From MGR-bin208 sp043779285 (GTDB lineage Bacteria > Bacteroidota > Bacteroidia > Chitinophagales > Chitinophagaceae), in NCBI GenBank assembly GCA_043779285.1, contig JAYWEL010000027.1, forward strand, positions 1 to 5,985: DNA of 5,985 nucleotides. The letters are read 5' to 3'. Below, piece after piece: positions 1 to 5,985 of this stretch (its first letter is position 1; each line of letters begins with the position of its first letter). The notes beneath the pieces are model-generated. The model searched no databases. It worked only from the letters and a program-made list of their open reading frames with translations, and had not been told where the DNA came from. Position numbers and translations under genes: made by a program.

Positions 1-81
1 ACCAACAAAGAAATCAGAATAAGAACCAATCTTGAACCAAAGATTTTGAAATATTTGACAAAATTAAATGTACCGCACTAA
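1..81 (+). CDS. Possible C-terminal end of a gene cut by the left edge (weak)
   Basis: The first forward frame is open from base 1 to a TAA at 79-81 and encodes 26 residues ending in KYLTKLNVPH. The other two forward frames close earlier, at about positions 20 and 34. The peptide has a plausible alternation of charged and hydrophobic residues for a C-terminal helix. A hairpin that could terminate plus-strand transcription starts 57 bp after the stop, as expected for a gene converging on the metalloprotease. However, 26 open codons can easily occur by chance, and I recognise no family. No function is offered. Confidence 0.3.
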   Translation, partial: TNKEIRIRTNLEPKILKYLTKLNVPH

Positions 82-137
82 AAAGGACAAGTCAGGAAAT
101 CTATGGTGAGTATAAATAAGCAAATTGAATATAAAAA

Positions 138-166
138 AAACCCCCGGATTAAATAATTCGGGGTTT
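138..166. terminator. Rho-independent terminator, probably bidirectional
   Basis: An AAACCCC arm (138-144) faces GGGGTTT (160-166). The inner part GATT/AATT extends the stem around an AAAT loop, with one bulged C in the five-C run and one G-T wobble. Read on the minus strand, the stem is followed by a run of T (complement of the A-run at 133-140) and lies about 20 bp past the metalloprotease stop, so it should end that transcript. Read on the plus strand, it is followed by TTTCTTTTT, so it could also stop transcription arriving from the left edge. Confidence 0.85.
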
Positions 167-186
167 CTTTTTAAAATAGTTTGGTA

Positions 187-2763
187 TTATTTTTTAGGAT
201 TTAATATATCAGAAATTCGTTCAAGCACATCTTGTAAATGATATTTCGTTTTGTTATCTGAATAAGCAGGCAAAGAAGAACGGATCTCTGAAGCCAGAGT
301 CTTTAACTGTGCCTTGGTTATTGAAATAGCATCACTATTCTTGGAAATGCTGGCTGTAGCCTGGAAAAAACCTCCACCCCCGCCAATGATTATCGCATTT
401 GGCAATGCCGGTTCTAAAATATCTCCCATTTTTTCTATAAAAGATTTTTGCAGATTTCTGCGATACTGGTCAATGGATTTATGAGAAACCAATTCACTCC
501 AGATTCCTTTCCGTAAATCCGTTATCATTTCATCCAGCGTATATGCATCCTTCGGATTTTCAGCTTCAAATCGCAAAAGCTTATTGAAAGTAGAGGCGCC
601 GATTATTCTGTTTAACGCAGCATCCTGTGGCGAAGCAAAAACTGTTTGCGATGAATTCCCAATCAAGCTATTGATCTTATTATCGAATAACCATGTAGGA
701 GTTGTAAAAACCTGATCCTGTAAGAATTTCATTGCTTCCTTCTGAGTAGATTTCGGATTGAATTCATACACAGCCCCAGCCTGTTCCACCGTTTTTGGTG
801 TATTCATAATACCGGCAATGTTTTTTGCAACATGCCCGACATAGCGATTAAATTGACCGGTAACCTGTCCATACATTTCACGCAGGTTACTGTAATCTTT
901 GTCACTTTCTTTGGTCCAATCAATGAGATTAGGAATTATGCGTTGCAGATTTTTTATACCATAGGCACTTGCTTTCATGGCATTATCACCTAAATCCTCA
1001 CTTTGATTACGTGGATCATCCTGATCAGATTCAGTACCAAAAAAATGTCTTTTATTTTTTAATTTATCGATGACCAATTTATTTAAAATCGGTGTTTCTT
1101 CATCTGCAGAACCAACTTGTGGCATCCATTTATAACCCCACTCTATTGCCCATATATCGTAATCGCCTATTCTTGGGAAAAGTCCTTTTTGAGAAATATT
1201 ATCTTCCGGTTGTGCCACATAGTTAAAACGGGCATAATCCATAATAGAAGGTGTATGGCCATTGGCTTCTACAAATGCTTTATCCCGTAATTTTTCTACT
1301 GGTACGGTTGAAGAAGAACCAAAATTATGACGCAAGCCCAAAGTATGACCCACTTCATGCGATGAAACAAAACGAATCAATTGTCCCATCAACTCATCAT
1401 CAAACTGCATTTTTCTTGATTTAACATCAACGGCTGAAGTTTGTACAAAATACCAGTTACGTAATAAGCTCATCACGTTGTGATACCAGTTAATATGGCT
1501 TTCCAGAATTTCTCCGCTACGCGGATCATTTACATGCGGACCACTCGCATTAGCCACATCGGACGGCTTGTAAACTATAGCTGAATAACGGGCATCTTCC
1601 AAACTCCAGGTTGGATCTTCTTTAGCAGAAGGAGCTTCCTTTGCAAAAATGGCATTTTTAAATCCGGCTTTCTCAAAAGCAATCTGCCAGTCATTCACCC
1701 CTTGAATCAGGTATGAAACCCATTTTTTGGGAGTTGTTGGATCGATATAGAATATGATCGGTTTCTGCGGTTCAACCAATTCGCCTCTCAGATATTTCTG
1801 AACATCTTCGGGTTTTGGTTCAAGCTTCCAACGTGTGGACATCGATATTCTTTTTACACCCTGCGGATTGGCATCAAAATCGGTATAGCCAGTTGCAAAA
1901 TATCCGACCCTTGCATCAAAATAACGTGGACGCATAGGCTCTTTAGGCAGAACCACCATGGAACTGTTTAATTCATACGTGGTAGGCGTTCCGGCTCCGC
2001 CTGCTCCGGGAATTGCTGATGCAGATCCCCCACCGAATCCGGTAGCAGCAGGTGTTCTCAGATAAGTCTTTACGGTTTTTATTTCTATATTGTTCGGAAA
2101 TGAACGTACACTTTCGATGTATGATTTATCCGATTGATATGCCGAAAGATTAAAAGAACGTTTTGCCTGGCTGCTAAAAAACAGGATATCATTATCAGCC
2201 GAAATATAATCGGTTAATTCGATGATGGTTCCGGTTGAATCGGTTGCCAATACTTTTACATCAAAACTGGATGAGATTGGATTTAAATTGGAATTTAATA
2301 CCGAACGGTACATGCCGTTTGTTGAATCCTTTGACATTTCTTCGTAAGAAATATTTTTCAGAAAAACTTTATTGTTAGGTCCTTTGTCAAATCGGATAAC
2401 ATTCTTTCCAATCTGATCTCCGGCATATCCACCTGACCCGGATCGGCTTCCAGCAGCGGATTTTGAAATACGATTCACAACCAGAATATCTCTCCCCATC
2501 ATTCCGGCTGGTATTTCAAAAAAGAATTTATCTTCTACTTTATGAACGTTGAACATTCCTTTTGAAGTCTTAGCTTTCGCAGTGATTACTTCACTGTAAG
2601 CTTTCGGACCAGAAGAAGCAGCAGGCCTTGCAGGTCCTTGGCCCGGCGTTCGGGTTGTATCTGCCGATGCTGTTATAGGTCGGTTTTGTGCAGATGTCAT
2701 TTCCGGCAAACTGAAAATCATTCCGATCATCATCGCGGCACAAAAAACATTTTTCTTTAGCAT
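187..2763 (-). CDS. Secreted zinc-dependent metalloprotease (metzincin-like, DUF5118/DUF5117/DUF4953 type)
   Basis: This 858-residue exported protease carries the extended zinc motif HEVGHTLGLRH: H469, H473 and H479 would bind zinc and E470 would be the catalytic base. A Met-turn, SIMDY (M508), follows about 30 residues later. Together these are the metzincin signature. Residues 1-25 form a signal peptide with likely cleavage at TSA|Q. A Pro/Gly/Ser-rich linker follows to about 55, then a DUF5118-like segment (about 55-100), a DUF5117-like region (about 110-310), and the EcxA-like/DUF4953 zinc-binding part (about 400-720). Domain names are from recalled family architecture, not a search. Glycine-rich stretches lie at about 104-115, 242-259 and 794-798. 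There is no T9SS sorting domain and no lipobox, so a periplasmic or Sec-only route is likely. The ATG start gives the signal peptide directly at the N terminus. The substrate is unknown. It is divergent from the M20 gene and ends at its own terminator. Confidence 0.92.
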   Translation of the reverse strand: MLKKNVFCAAMMIGMIFSLPEMTSAQNRPITASADTTRTPGQGPARPAASSGPKAYSEVITAKAKTSKGMFNVHKVEDKFFFEIPAGMMGRDILVVNRISKSAAGSRSGSGGYAGDQIGKNVIRFDKGPNNKVFLKNISYEEMSKDSTNGMYRSVLNSNLNPISSSFDVKVLATDSTGTIIELTDYISADNDILFFSSQAKRSFNLSAYQSDKSYIESVRSFPNNIEIKTVKTYLRTPAATGFGGGSASAIPGAGGAGTPTTYELNSSMVVLPKEPMRPRYFDARVGYFATGYTDFDANPQGVKRISMSTRWKLEPKPEDVQKYLRGELVEPQKPIIFYIDPTTPKKWVSYLIQGVNDWQIAFEKAGFKNAIFAKEAPSAKEDPTWSLEDARYSAIVYKPSDVANASGPHVNDPRSGEILESHINWYHNVMSLLRNWYFVQTSAVDVKSRKMQFDDELMGQLIRFVSSHEVGHTLGLRHNFGSSSTVPVEKLRDKAFVEANGHTPSIMDYARFNYVAQPEDNISQKGLFPRIGDYDIWAIEWGYKWMPQVGSADEETPILNKLVIDKLKNKRHFFGTESDQDDPRNQSEDLGDNAMKASAYGIKNLQRIIPNLIDWTKESDKDYSNLREMYGQVTGQFNRYVGHVAKNIAGIMNTPKTVEQAGAVYEFNPKSTQKEAMKFLQDQVFTTPTWLFDNKINSLIGNSSQTVFASPQDAALNRIIGASTFNKLLRFEAENPKDAYTLDEMITDLRKGIWSELVSHKSIDQYRRNLQKSFIEKMGDILEPALPNAIIIGGGGGFFQATASISKNSDAISITKAQLKTLASEIRSSLPAYSDNKTKYHLQDVLERISDILNPKK

Positions 2764-2820
2764 TTAATTAGTTTTAAATTGAAGTATTTGAAAATTGATT
2801 TTATTCAATATTCTCACTTT

Positions 2821-2846
2821 CAAATATAAATTGGAAACACATCCAA
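2821..2846 (-). promoter_or_regulatory. Candidate Bacteroidota-type promoter of the metalloprotease gene
   Basis: On the minus strand, 2828-2821 reads TATATTTG, an exact match to the -7 consensus TAnnTTTG of the primary sigma factor in this phylum. A TTG lies upstream (complement of 2844-2846), but the 15-bp gap is shorter than the usual 17-23 bp, so the -33 element is doubtful. The predicted leader would be about 50 nt. In an AT-rich spacer a single match could be chance. Confidence 0.45.
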
Positions 2847-2847
2847 T
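2830..2847. promoter_or_regulatory. Inverted repeat, candidate operator in the metalloprotease promoter
   Basis: ATTGGA (2830-2835) and TCCAAT (2842-2847) form a perfect 6-bp inverted repeat around the spacer AACACA. It sits immediately upstream of the -7 element and covers the -33 position on the minus strand, where a dimeric regulator would block or modulate RNA polymerase. No T-run follows, so a terminator role is unlikely. The regulator is unknown and no regulator gene is in the window. Confidence 0.35.
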
Positions 2848-2997
2848 ATTTATTTTTATACAAGCGGCAATACAAACTATACTTTTTTAAACATTCAAAA
2901 AATATTATATCTAAAAAAAATGAAAAATTAATCGTTTATAAAAAAAGCTTTTCACTATCTTCCAAATTCAATTTCTATTTAAAAAATATTTTTACCC

Positions 2998-4329
2998 ATG
3001 CATAAATCAATCTCCTTATTACTGATTACGATCAGTTTATTTTTTCACAGTTCGGCACAAACTATTCAACAGCAAATTGACAAAAGAGGAAAAGAAATTT
3101 TACCTAAAGTCATAGAATGGAGAAGGTTCTTGCATCAGAATCCTGAATTGGGTAACCGTGAATTCAAAACTGCTGAGCTGGTTGCTAATCATTTAAAATC
3201 TTTAGGCATTGAAGTAAGAACCGGCGTTGCCAAAACCGGTGTAATTGGCATTTTAAAAGGCGGTAAACCCGGACCTGTTATTGCTCTGCGAGCCGATATG
3301 GATGCGCTTCCGGTTTTGGAAAGAGCTGATTTAGCATATAAATCTACTGTAACAGCCGACTATCTTGGACAAATAGTTCCGGTGATGCATGCCTGCGGAC
3401 ACGATTCGCATGTAGCTATCTTAATGGGCACTGCTGAAACGCTCAGCAAAATGAAAAAGGATATAGCCGGAACTGTTGTATTTATTTTTCAACCCGCCGA
3501 AGAAGGCCCTCCGGGAGATGAAGAAGGTGGTGCAGCTTTGATGGTAAAGGAAGGAGTTATGACTGATCCGAAAGTGGAAGCTGTTTTTGGTTTGCACATC
3601 AATTCACAAACTGAAATAGGAACCATCAAATACAAATCGGGTGCATCCATGGCATCCAGCGATTGGTTTACCATCAAGGTTAAAGGTAAACAATCGCATG
3701 GCTCTCAACCATGGAGTGGTATTGATCCCATTGCAGTTGGAGCACAAATCATTGAAGGCTTGCAGATGATTGTAAGCCGGCAGAGCGAATTGACCAAGGC
3801 GCCGGTGGTGATTACTGTTGGTAAATTTCATAGTGGCATGCGAAACAATATCATTCCGGAAGAAGCTCTTTTGGAAGGAACCATCCGGACATTGGATAGC
3901 AAGATGCAAATAGAAGTGCATGAAAAAATAAAACTAACAGCAGAAAAAATTGCTGAAGCATCGGGAGCTACGGCTGAAGTGAATATCATTACAAGGACAT
4001 TAGTCACGTATAATAATCCTGAACTATTAAACATGATGTTGCCTTCTTTGGAAAAAGCAGCGGGCAAGGATAAAGTGATGGCAGATACTTGGACAACAGG
4101 GGCCGAAGACTTTTCTTATTTTGGAGAAAAAGCACCTGGGTTATTTTTCTTTTTAGGAGGAATGCCGAAGGGACAAGATCCTAAAAAAGCAGCCCCTCAT
4201 CATACACCCGATTTTGTGATTGACGACAGCATGCTGGATGTTGGTGTAAAAGCCTTTTTGAATATTGTATTTGATTATGCAAATCTTAAACAACTGGAAA
4301 CAAAAACAGATTCGAAGAAAGCATTTTAA
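2998..4329 (+). CDS. Secreted M20D-family amidohydrolase/peptidase
   Basis: The 443-residue product belongs to the M20D metallopeptidases (hippurate hydrolase, N-acyl-amino-acid and IAA-amino-acid amidohydrolase type), which cleave the amide bond of N-acylated amino acids or small peptides. Expected metal ligands are present: C133 and H135 in HACGHD, E168/E169 in QPAEEG, H200 in GLH, and H401/H402 in PHHTPDF. RADMDALP (98-105) is the conserved strand before the metal site. Residues about 215-325 form the inserted lid/dimerisation domain with SHGSQPW (233-239). TGAEDFSYF (367-375) is the family's late conserved block. Residues 1-20 form a signal peptide with likely cleavage at SSA|Q, placing the enzyme in the periplasm or outside. 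Length is slightly above cytosolic homologues because of this leader and a short charged C-terminal tail. The true substrate cannot be read from the sequence. The small lipoprotein begins 31 bp downstream and may be co-transcribed. Confidence 0.93.
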   Translation: MHKSISLLLITISLFFHSSAQTIQQQIDKRGKEILPKVIEWRRFLHQNPELGNREFKTAELVANHLKSLGIEVRTGVAKTGVIGILKGGKPGPVIALRADMDALPVLERADLAYKSTVTADYLGQIVPVMHACGHDSHVAILMGTAETLSKMKKDIAGTVVFIFQPAEEGPPGDEEGGAALMVKEGVMTDPKVEAVFGLHINSQTEIGTIKYKSGASMASSDWFTIKVKGKQSHGSQPWSGIDPIAVGAQIIEGLQMIVSRQSELTKAPVVITVGKFHSGMRNNIIPEEALLEGTIRTLDSKMQIEVHEKIKLTAEKIAEASGATAEVNIITRTLVTYNNPELLNMMLPSLEKAAGKDKVMADTWTTGAEDFSYFGEKAPGLFFFLGGMPKGQDPKKAAPHHTPDFVIDDSMLDVGVKAFLNIVFDYANLKQLETKTDSKKAF

Positions 4330-4360
4330 TATTAATTAAAAGTATATCACAATAAGTTTC

Positions 4361-4633
4361 ATGCGTAAAAAAAACATTATGAAAAAAATTTTAAAAAAGA
4401 GTTTGCCCCTAATTATCCTGGTGGGATTATTCGCTTCCTGTAATGAAATAAGTAACAAGGTTGACAAAAAACTTGATGAATTGAGCAACAAAGCAGAACA
4501 TCTTGATTCACTGGTTAATAAAGAAATTAATAAAGTGAAGGGACTAGATTCGTTTATTAATAAGTCTGCTTCAAAAATAGACTCTCTTACAAACAAAAAA
4601 ATGGAATCTTTGGAAAAAAATATTATTGAATAA
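4361..4633 (+). CDS. Small lipoprotein with repetitive helical body
   Basis: This is a 90-residue predicted lipoprotein of no family I recognise. A basic N terminus and hydrophobic core (about 15-24) lead to LFASC, with C27 as the likely lipidated cysteine. The following residues, NEIS, lack the acidic run of the Capnocytophaga-type surface export signal, so the side of the outer membrane is open. From residue 30 to 86 the mature part is a chain of short related units of the form [LIF]xNK...[LI][DE][ESK], with NK at 32, 43, 53, 57, 67 and 78. This predicts an amphipathic helix or coiled coil, superficially like Lpp, but there is no C-terminal lysine for peptidoglycan linkage. A second ATG at 4379 (codon 7) gives a compact 20-residue leader and is an equally good start. 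The gene lies 31 bp after the M20 gene, with no clear terminator between them. Confidence 0.75.
   Translation: MRKKNIMKKILKKSLPLIILVGLFASCNEISNKVDKKLDELSNKAEHLDSLVNKEINKVKGLDSFINKSASKIDSLTNKKMESLEKNIIE
4448..4618 (+). repeat. Degenerate 10-11-residue protein repeats in the lipoprotein
   Basis: Residues 30-40 (ISNKVDKKLDE), 41-50 (LSNKAEHLDS), 51-64 (a longer unit with a second NK), 65-75 (FINKSASKIDS) and 76-86 (LTNKKMESLEK) align with one another. Asparagine and serine codons differ between units, so the repetition is conserved at the protein level rather than being a recent DNA duplication. Spacings of 10 and 11 suit a hendecad-like helix; this is inference. Confidence 0.6.
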
Positions 4634-4753
4634 AAATTAGTAAACCTTAGCCTTGTTTTGTGTCCCGCAAACCATTCCCGTAATTTCGGCTACTTAAGAC
4701 AGGAACCGGGGCTGAGAAGCGGTTGTTTTCTTACATCAACAAGACCATAAAAA
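4634..4753. other. Convergent spacer of higher GC, function unknown
   Basis: The spacer between the lipoprotein stop and the PKD-gene terminator is distinctly richer in GC (46 of 100 bases in 4641-4740) than the lipoprotein gene beside it (16 of 60 in 4501-4560). It stays open in the lipoprotein frame for 38 codons after the TAA, with no ATG, up to TAA at 4748-4750. A weak hairpin, AACCG (4704-4708) with CGGTT (4720-4724), precedes GTTTTCTT and could be the plus-strand terminator. I see no tRNA or known RNA fold. A dispersed repeat, small RNA or gene remnant are all possible. Confidence 0.4.
4704..4732 (+). terminator. Weak candidate terminator for the M20-lipoprotein transcript
   Basis: A 5-bp stem AACCG/CGGTT with an 11-nt loop is followed by GTTTTCTT about 90 bp after the lipoprotein stop. 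The stem is short and the T-run interrupted, so this is tentative. The stronger hairpin at 4754-4782 lacks a T-run on the plus strand. Confidence 0.25.
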
Positions 4754-4782
4754 AAGCAGGCTATGTCAACCATAGCCTGCTT
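4749..4782 (-). terminator. Strong rho-independent terminator of the PKD gene
   Basis: AAGCAGGCTATG (4754-4765) and CATAGCCTGCTT (4771-4782) form a perfect 12-bp stem around a 5-nt loop. On the minus strand the stem runs straight into a T-run (complement of 4749-4755), 21 bp past the PKD-gene stop. On the plus strand the stem is followed by CCATCC, not T, so it acts mainly in one direction. Confidence 0.93.
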
Positions 4783-4803
4783 CCATCCATATATCCTTCG
4801 AAC

Positions 4804-5985
4804 TTAGAACTTTTGAAACTTGGTTGTACAGGTTTTATTTCCGTAAATAAATTTAATGGTATAAATGCCTGCTGTTAGGCTATTGACATCAATGGATACG
4901 GTATTGGTACCAATAAATCCTGGTTGATGTTTTTCTCTAACCATCACGTTCATCATATTATAAACATACGCATGAATCATTTCAGGTTCGGTCAGGTTAA
5001 TATTTACATTAACAATATTGGATACCGGGTTTGGATAAGCCTGTAACACACATGCATTGTATATCTGTCTGATATTAATTGTGCGACAAAATTCTTTAAA
5101 ACAATTTCCAGAAGTGGAAATCTTTAAACATACTTTATACGTTCCGGTATCCTGGAATAAATAGGTTGGGTTATTCTGGTTTAGTATGATAGATGAAGTA
5201 ACTGATGTAGTTGGAATTTTTGTTATGGTCCACACCTGATTCAGTATCGGAGAGTTGGATTTGGCATCAAATTTTACCCGATTGGGTACAATTGGATCCG
5301 AACTATAGTTGTATTCTACTTTAATACTGTCGCAATTATTCTGTTGTACTACCTGTATTTGATTGCATGTAGTTGATGCGCAGTTGGGTCCGTTCCAAAC
5401 GGTCAGGCATACGGTATAAGTGCCTGGTTTTGCATACCGATGTTCTGCTACAGGTCCGGCACTTCCGGTTCCATCACCAAATGTCCATGTGTACTGCTGG
5501 GCAGTGTTGATATGATTTGCTTTAAAACTGTACTTCTGCAGATCATTAGGGATTCTTTCAAAACTGAATCTCGAAAGACTGTTACATTCAGGTATTAGAT
5601 TTCGAATGATCACCGTATCACATTTGACGCGGATACAATTTGGACCGGTCTGTACTTTCAGGCATACATAATATTTGCCTGGTCTTTCGTATTGATGTTC
5701 GGCATTCCATGTGCTGGCAGAAGAGCCATCACCGAAACTCCATGTTGCAACCGCATTCACTGTTGGCGTAACTGTTAGATTGCTGAATAGTACTTTACGT
5801 GGTTCTGTAGCATTGCTGATCCATTTAAAATTTGGTTCAATTGTACATGGATTGATAATAACCAACTCCGTACATTTTTCACGTACGCAGTTTGAAATAC
5901 TGTTGGTATTATTTTTCTTTACTACTAAACAAATCCGGTAAGAACCGGCTGATCTATACACATGTATCGGGTTGGCTATATCCGG
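4804..5985 (-). CDS. Multi-PKD-repeat surface protein with T9SS sorting domain (5' end missing)
   Basis: This is the C-terminal 393 residues of a larger exported protein; the frame is open through the right edge. A GTG at 5961 could be mistaken for the start, but the eight codons before it continue a PKD unit (IHVYRSAGSYRICLVV matches EHQYERPGKYYVCLKV and EHRYAKPGTYTVCLTV further on), so it is internal. Counting from the edge there is one partial unit, two good PKD domains (about 48-129 and 135-216, with WSFGDG and WTFGDG), and a degenerate unit (about 219-306) lacking GDG. The last 82 residues are a type A T9SS sorting domain: AYPNPVSN, then VYNMMNVMVRE, then LTAGIYTIKF near the end. T9SS would carry the protein across the outer membrane and release or anchor it. 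PKD arrays usually serve as spacers or adhesion modules. Each unit carries a conserved cysteine set. Any catalytic domain would lie beyond the edge. Confidence 0.9.
   Translation of the reverse strand, partial: PDIANPIHVYRSAGSYRICLVVKKNNTNSISNCVREKCTELVIINPCTIEPNFKWISNATEPRKVLFSNLTVTPTVNAVATWSFGDGSSASTWNAEHQYERPGKYYVCLKVQTGPNCIRVKCDTVIIRNLIPECNSLSRFSFERIPNDLQKYSFKANHINTAQQYTWTFGDGTGSAGPVAEHRYAKPGTYTVCLTVWNGPNCASTTCNQIQVVQQNNCDSIKVEYNYSSDPIVPNRVKFDAKSNSPILNQVWTITKIPTTSVTSSIILNQNNPTYLFQDTGTYKVCLKISTSGNCFKEFCRTINIRQIYNACVLQAYPNPVSNIVNVNINLTEPEMIHAYVYNMMNVMVREKHQPGFIGTNTVSIDVNSLTAGIYTIKFIYGNKTCTTKFQKF
4807..5052 (-). other. T9SS type A C-terminal sorting domain (coding segment)
   Basis: The last 82 residues begin at CVLQAYPNPVSN and finish TTKFQKF. 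The PNP box, the central YN-containing strand, and the final LTAGIYTIKF box followed by a basic C terminus fit the Por secretion system C-terminal domain. The central box has MMN where a glycine is usual, and there is an extra cysteine (NKTC) eight residues before the end. The segment is part of the PKD gene. Confidence 0.85.
5068..5985 (-). repeat. Tandem PKD units with a shared four-cysteine pattern
   Basis: Four successive units end with Y-x-[VI]-C-L-x-[VI], then a second Cys, x4, a third Cys, and a fourth 8-11 residues later. Cys spacings are 13-4-8 in the edge unit and 8-4-11, 8-4-10 and 8-4-11 in the next three. Unit bodies lie at about 5844-5599, 5583-5338 and 5331-5068. The two GDG-containing units also share GPNC after the first Cys, pointing to duplication followed by divergence. 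Confidence 0.8.

Larger units (their letters stand above)
2764..2997. promoter_or_regulatory. Divergent AT-rich intergenic region
   Basis: This 234-bp spacer separates the divergent metalloprotease and M20 starts and must hold both promoters. The minus-strand side has a recognisable promoter and palindrome, listed separately. For the plus-strand gene I see no full TAnnTTTG element; the nearest is TACTTTTT at 2880-2887, with one mismatch and no TTG at a suitable distance upstream. Neither start codon is preceded by a Shine-Dalgarno sequence, which is usual in Bacteroidota. No open frame of note lies here. Confidence 0.7.

Noticed and set aside
2942..2953. AAAAGCTTTT-type palindrome upstream of the M20 start
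   Set aside because: It is a short A/T-run palindrome in very AT-rich sequence, with no promoter element to tie it to.
3489..4067. Three minus-strand open frames inside the M20 gene
   Set aside because: They lie wholly antisense to a gene with all family motifs and have no recognisable domains or upstream signals.
4324..4341. TTTTAAT/ATTAAAA inverted repeat over the M20 stop codon
   Set aside because: It is an all-AT stem of 7 bp with no T-run, as expected by chance here, and too weak to be a terminator between the M20 gene and the lipoprotein.
4336..4596. Minus-strand open frame of 86 codons opposite the lipoprotein
   Set aside because: It is a low-complexity Leu/Ser/Phe product that mirrors the Lys/Asn/Asp-rich lipoprotein codons. 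The plus-strand frame has a lipobox and repeats and is the better gene.
4641..4746. Possible tRNA or structured RNA in the higher-GC spacer
   Set aside because: No cloverleaf, T-loop signature or CCA-type end could be built. Only a 5-bp hairpin and an imperfect CCGTAATTTCGG palindrome were found, so no RNA gene is called.
5711..5941. Plus-strand open frame of 76 codons opposite the PKD gene
   Set aside because: It is antisense to well-formed PKD repeats and resembles no family.
1..5985. Mobile element, CRISPR array or defence system
   Set aside because: I saw no transposase or integrase motifs, no terminal inverted repeats with target duplications, no regularly spaced repeats and no nuclease or toxin-antitoxin genes.

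Overview
The window looks like an ordinary chromosomal stretch from a member of the Bacteroidota. Three things support this. The protein that runs off the right edge ends in a type IX secretion (T9SS) sorting domain. An exported zinc metalloprotease of the DUF5118/DUF5117/DUF4953 architecture, common in this phylum, is present. The upstream regions are AT-rich, lack clear Shine-Dalgarno sequences, and contain one exact match to the Bacteroidota -7 promoter element TAnnTTTG. I cannot name a genus.

Layout, left to right. Bases 1-81 may hold the last codons of a plus-strand gene cut by the edge (weak call). A strong hairpin at 138-166 is probably a two-way terminator. A large secreted metzincin-type protease is on the minus strand (187-2763). 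A 234-bp AT-rich divergent spacer follows, with a candidate minus-strand promoter and an overlapping inverted repeat. A secreted M20D amidohydrolase/peptidase is on the plus strand (2998-4329). After 31 bp comes a small plus-strand lipoprotein with a repetitive helical body (4361-4633). A spacer of higher GC leads to a very clear minus-strand terminator (4754-4782). That terminator ends a multi-PKD, cysteine-patterned, T9SS-sorted surface protein (4804 to the right edge, 5' end missing).

All four main products are predicted to leave the cytoplasm. The divergent protease and M20 amidohydrolase could act in sequence on extracellular or periplasmic peptides, but that is inference from adjacency only. 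The PKD protein is a probable surface adhesin or structural protein and is transcribed separately, on its own terminator.

I found no tRNA, rRNA, CRISPR, insertion sequence or defence system, and no convincing new multi-gene system. The most interesting signals are the invariant cysteine pattern in the PKD repeats, the short-repeat lipoprotein, the promoter-overlapping palindrome, and the compositionally distinct 4634-4747 spacer.
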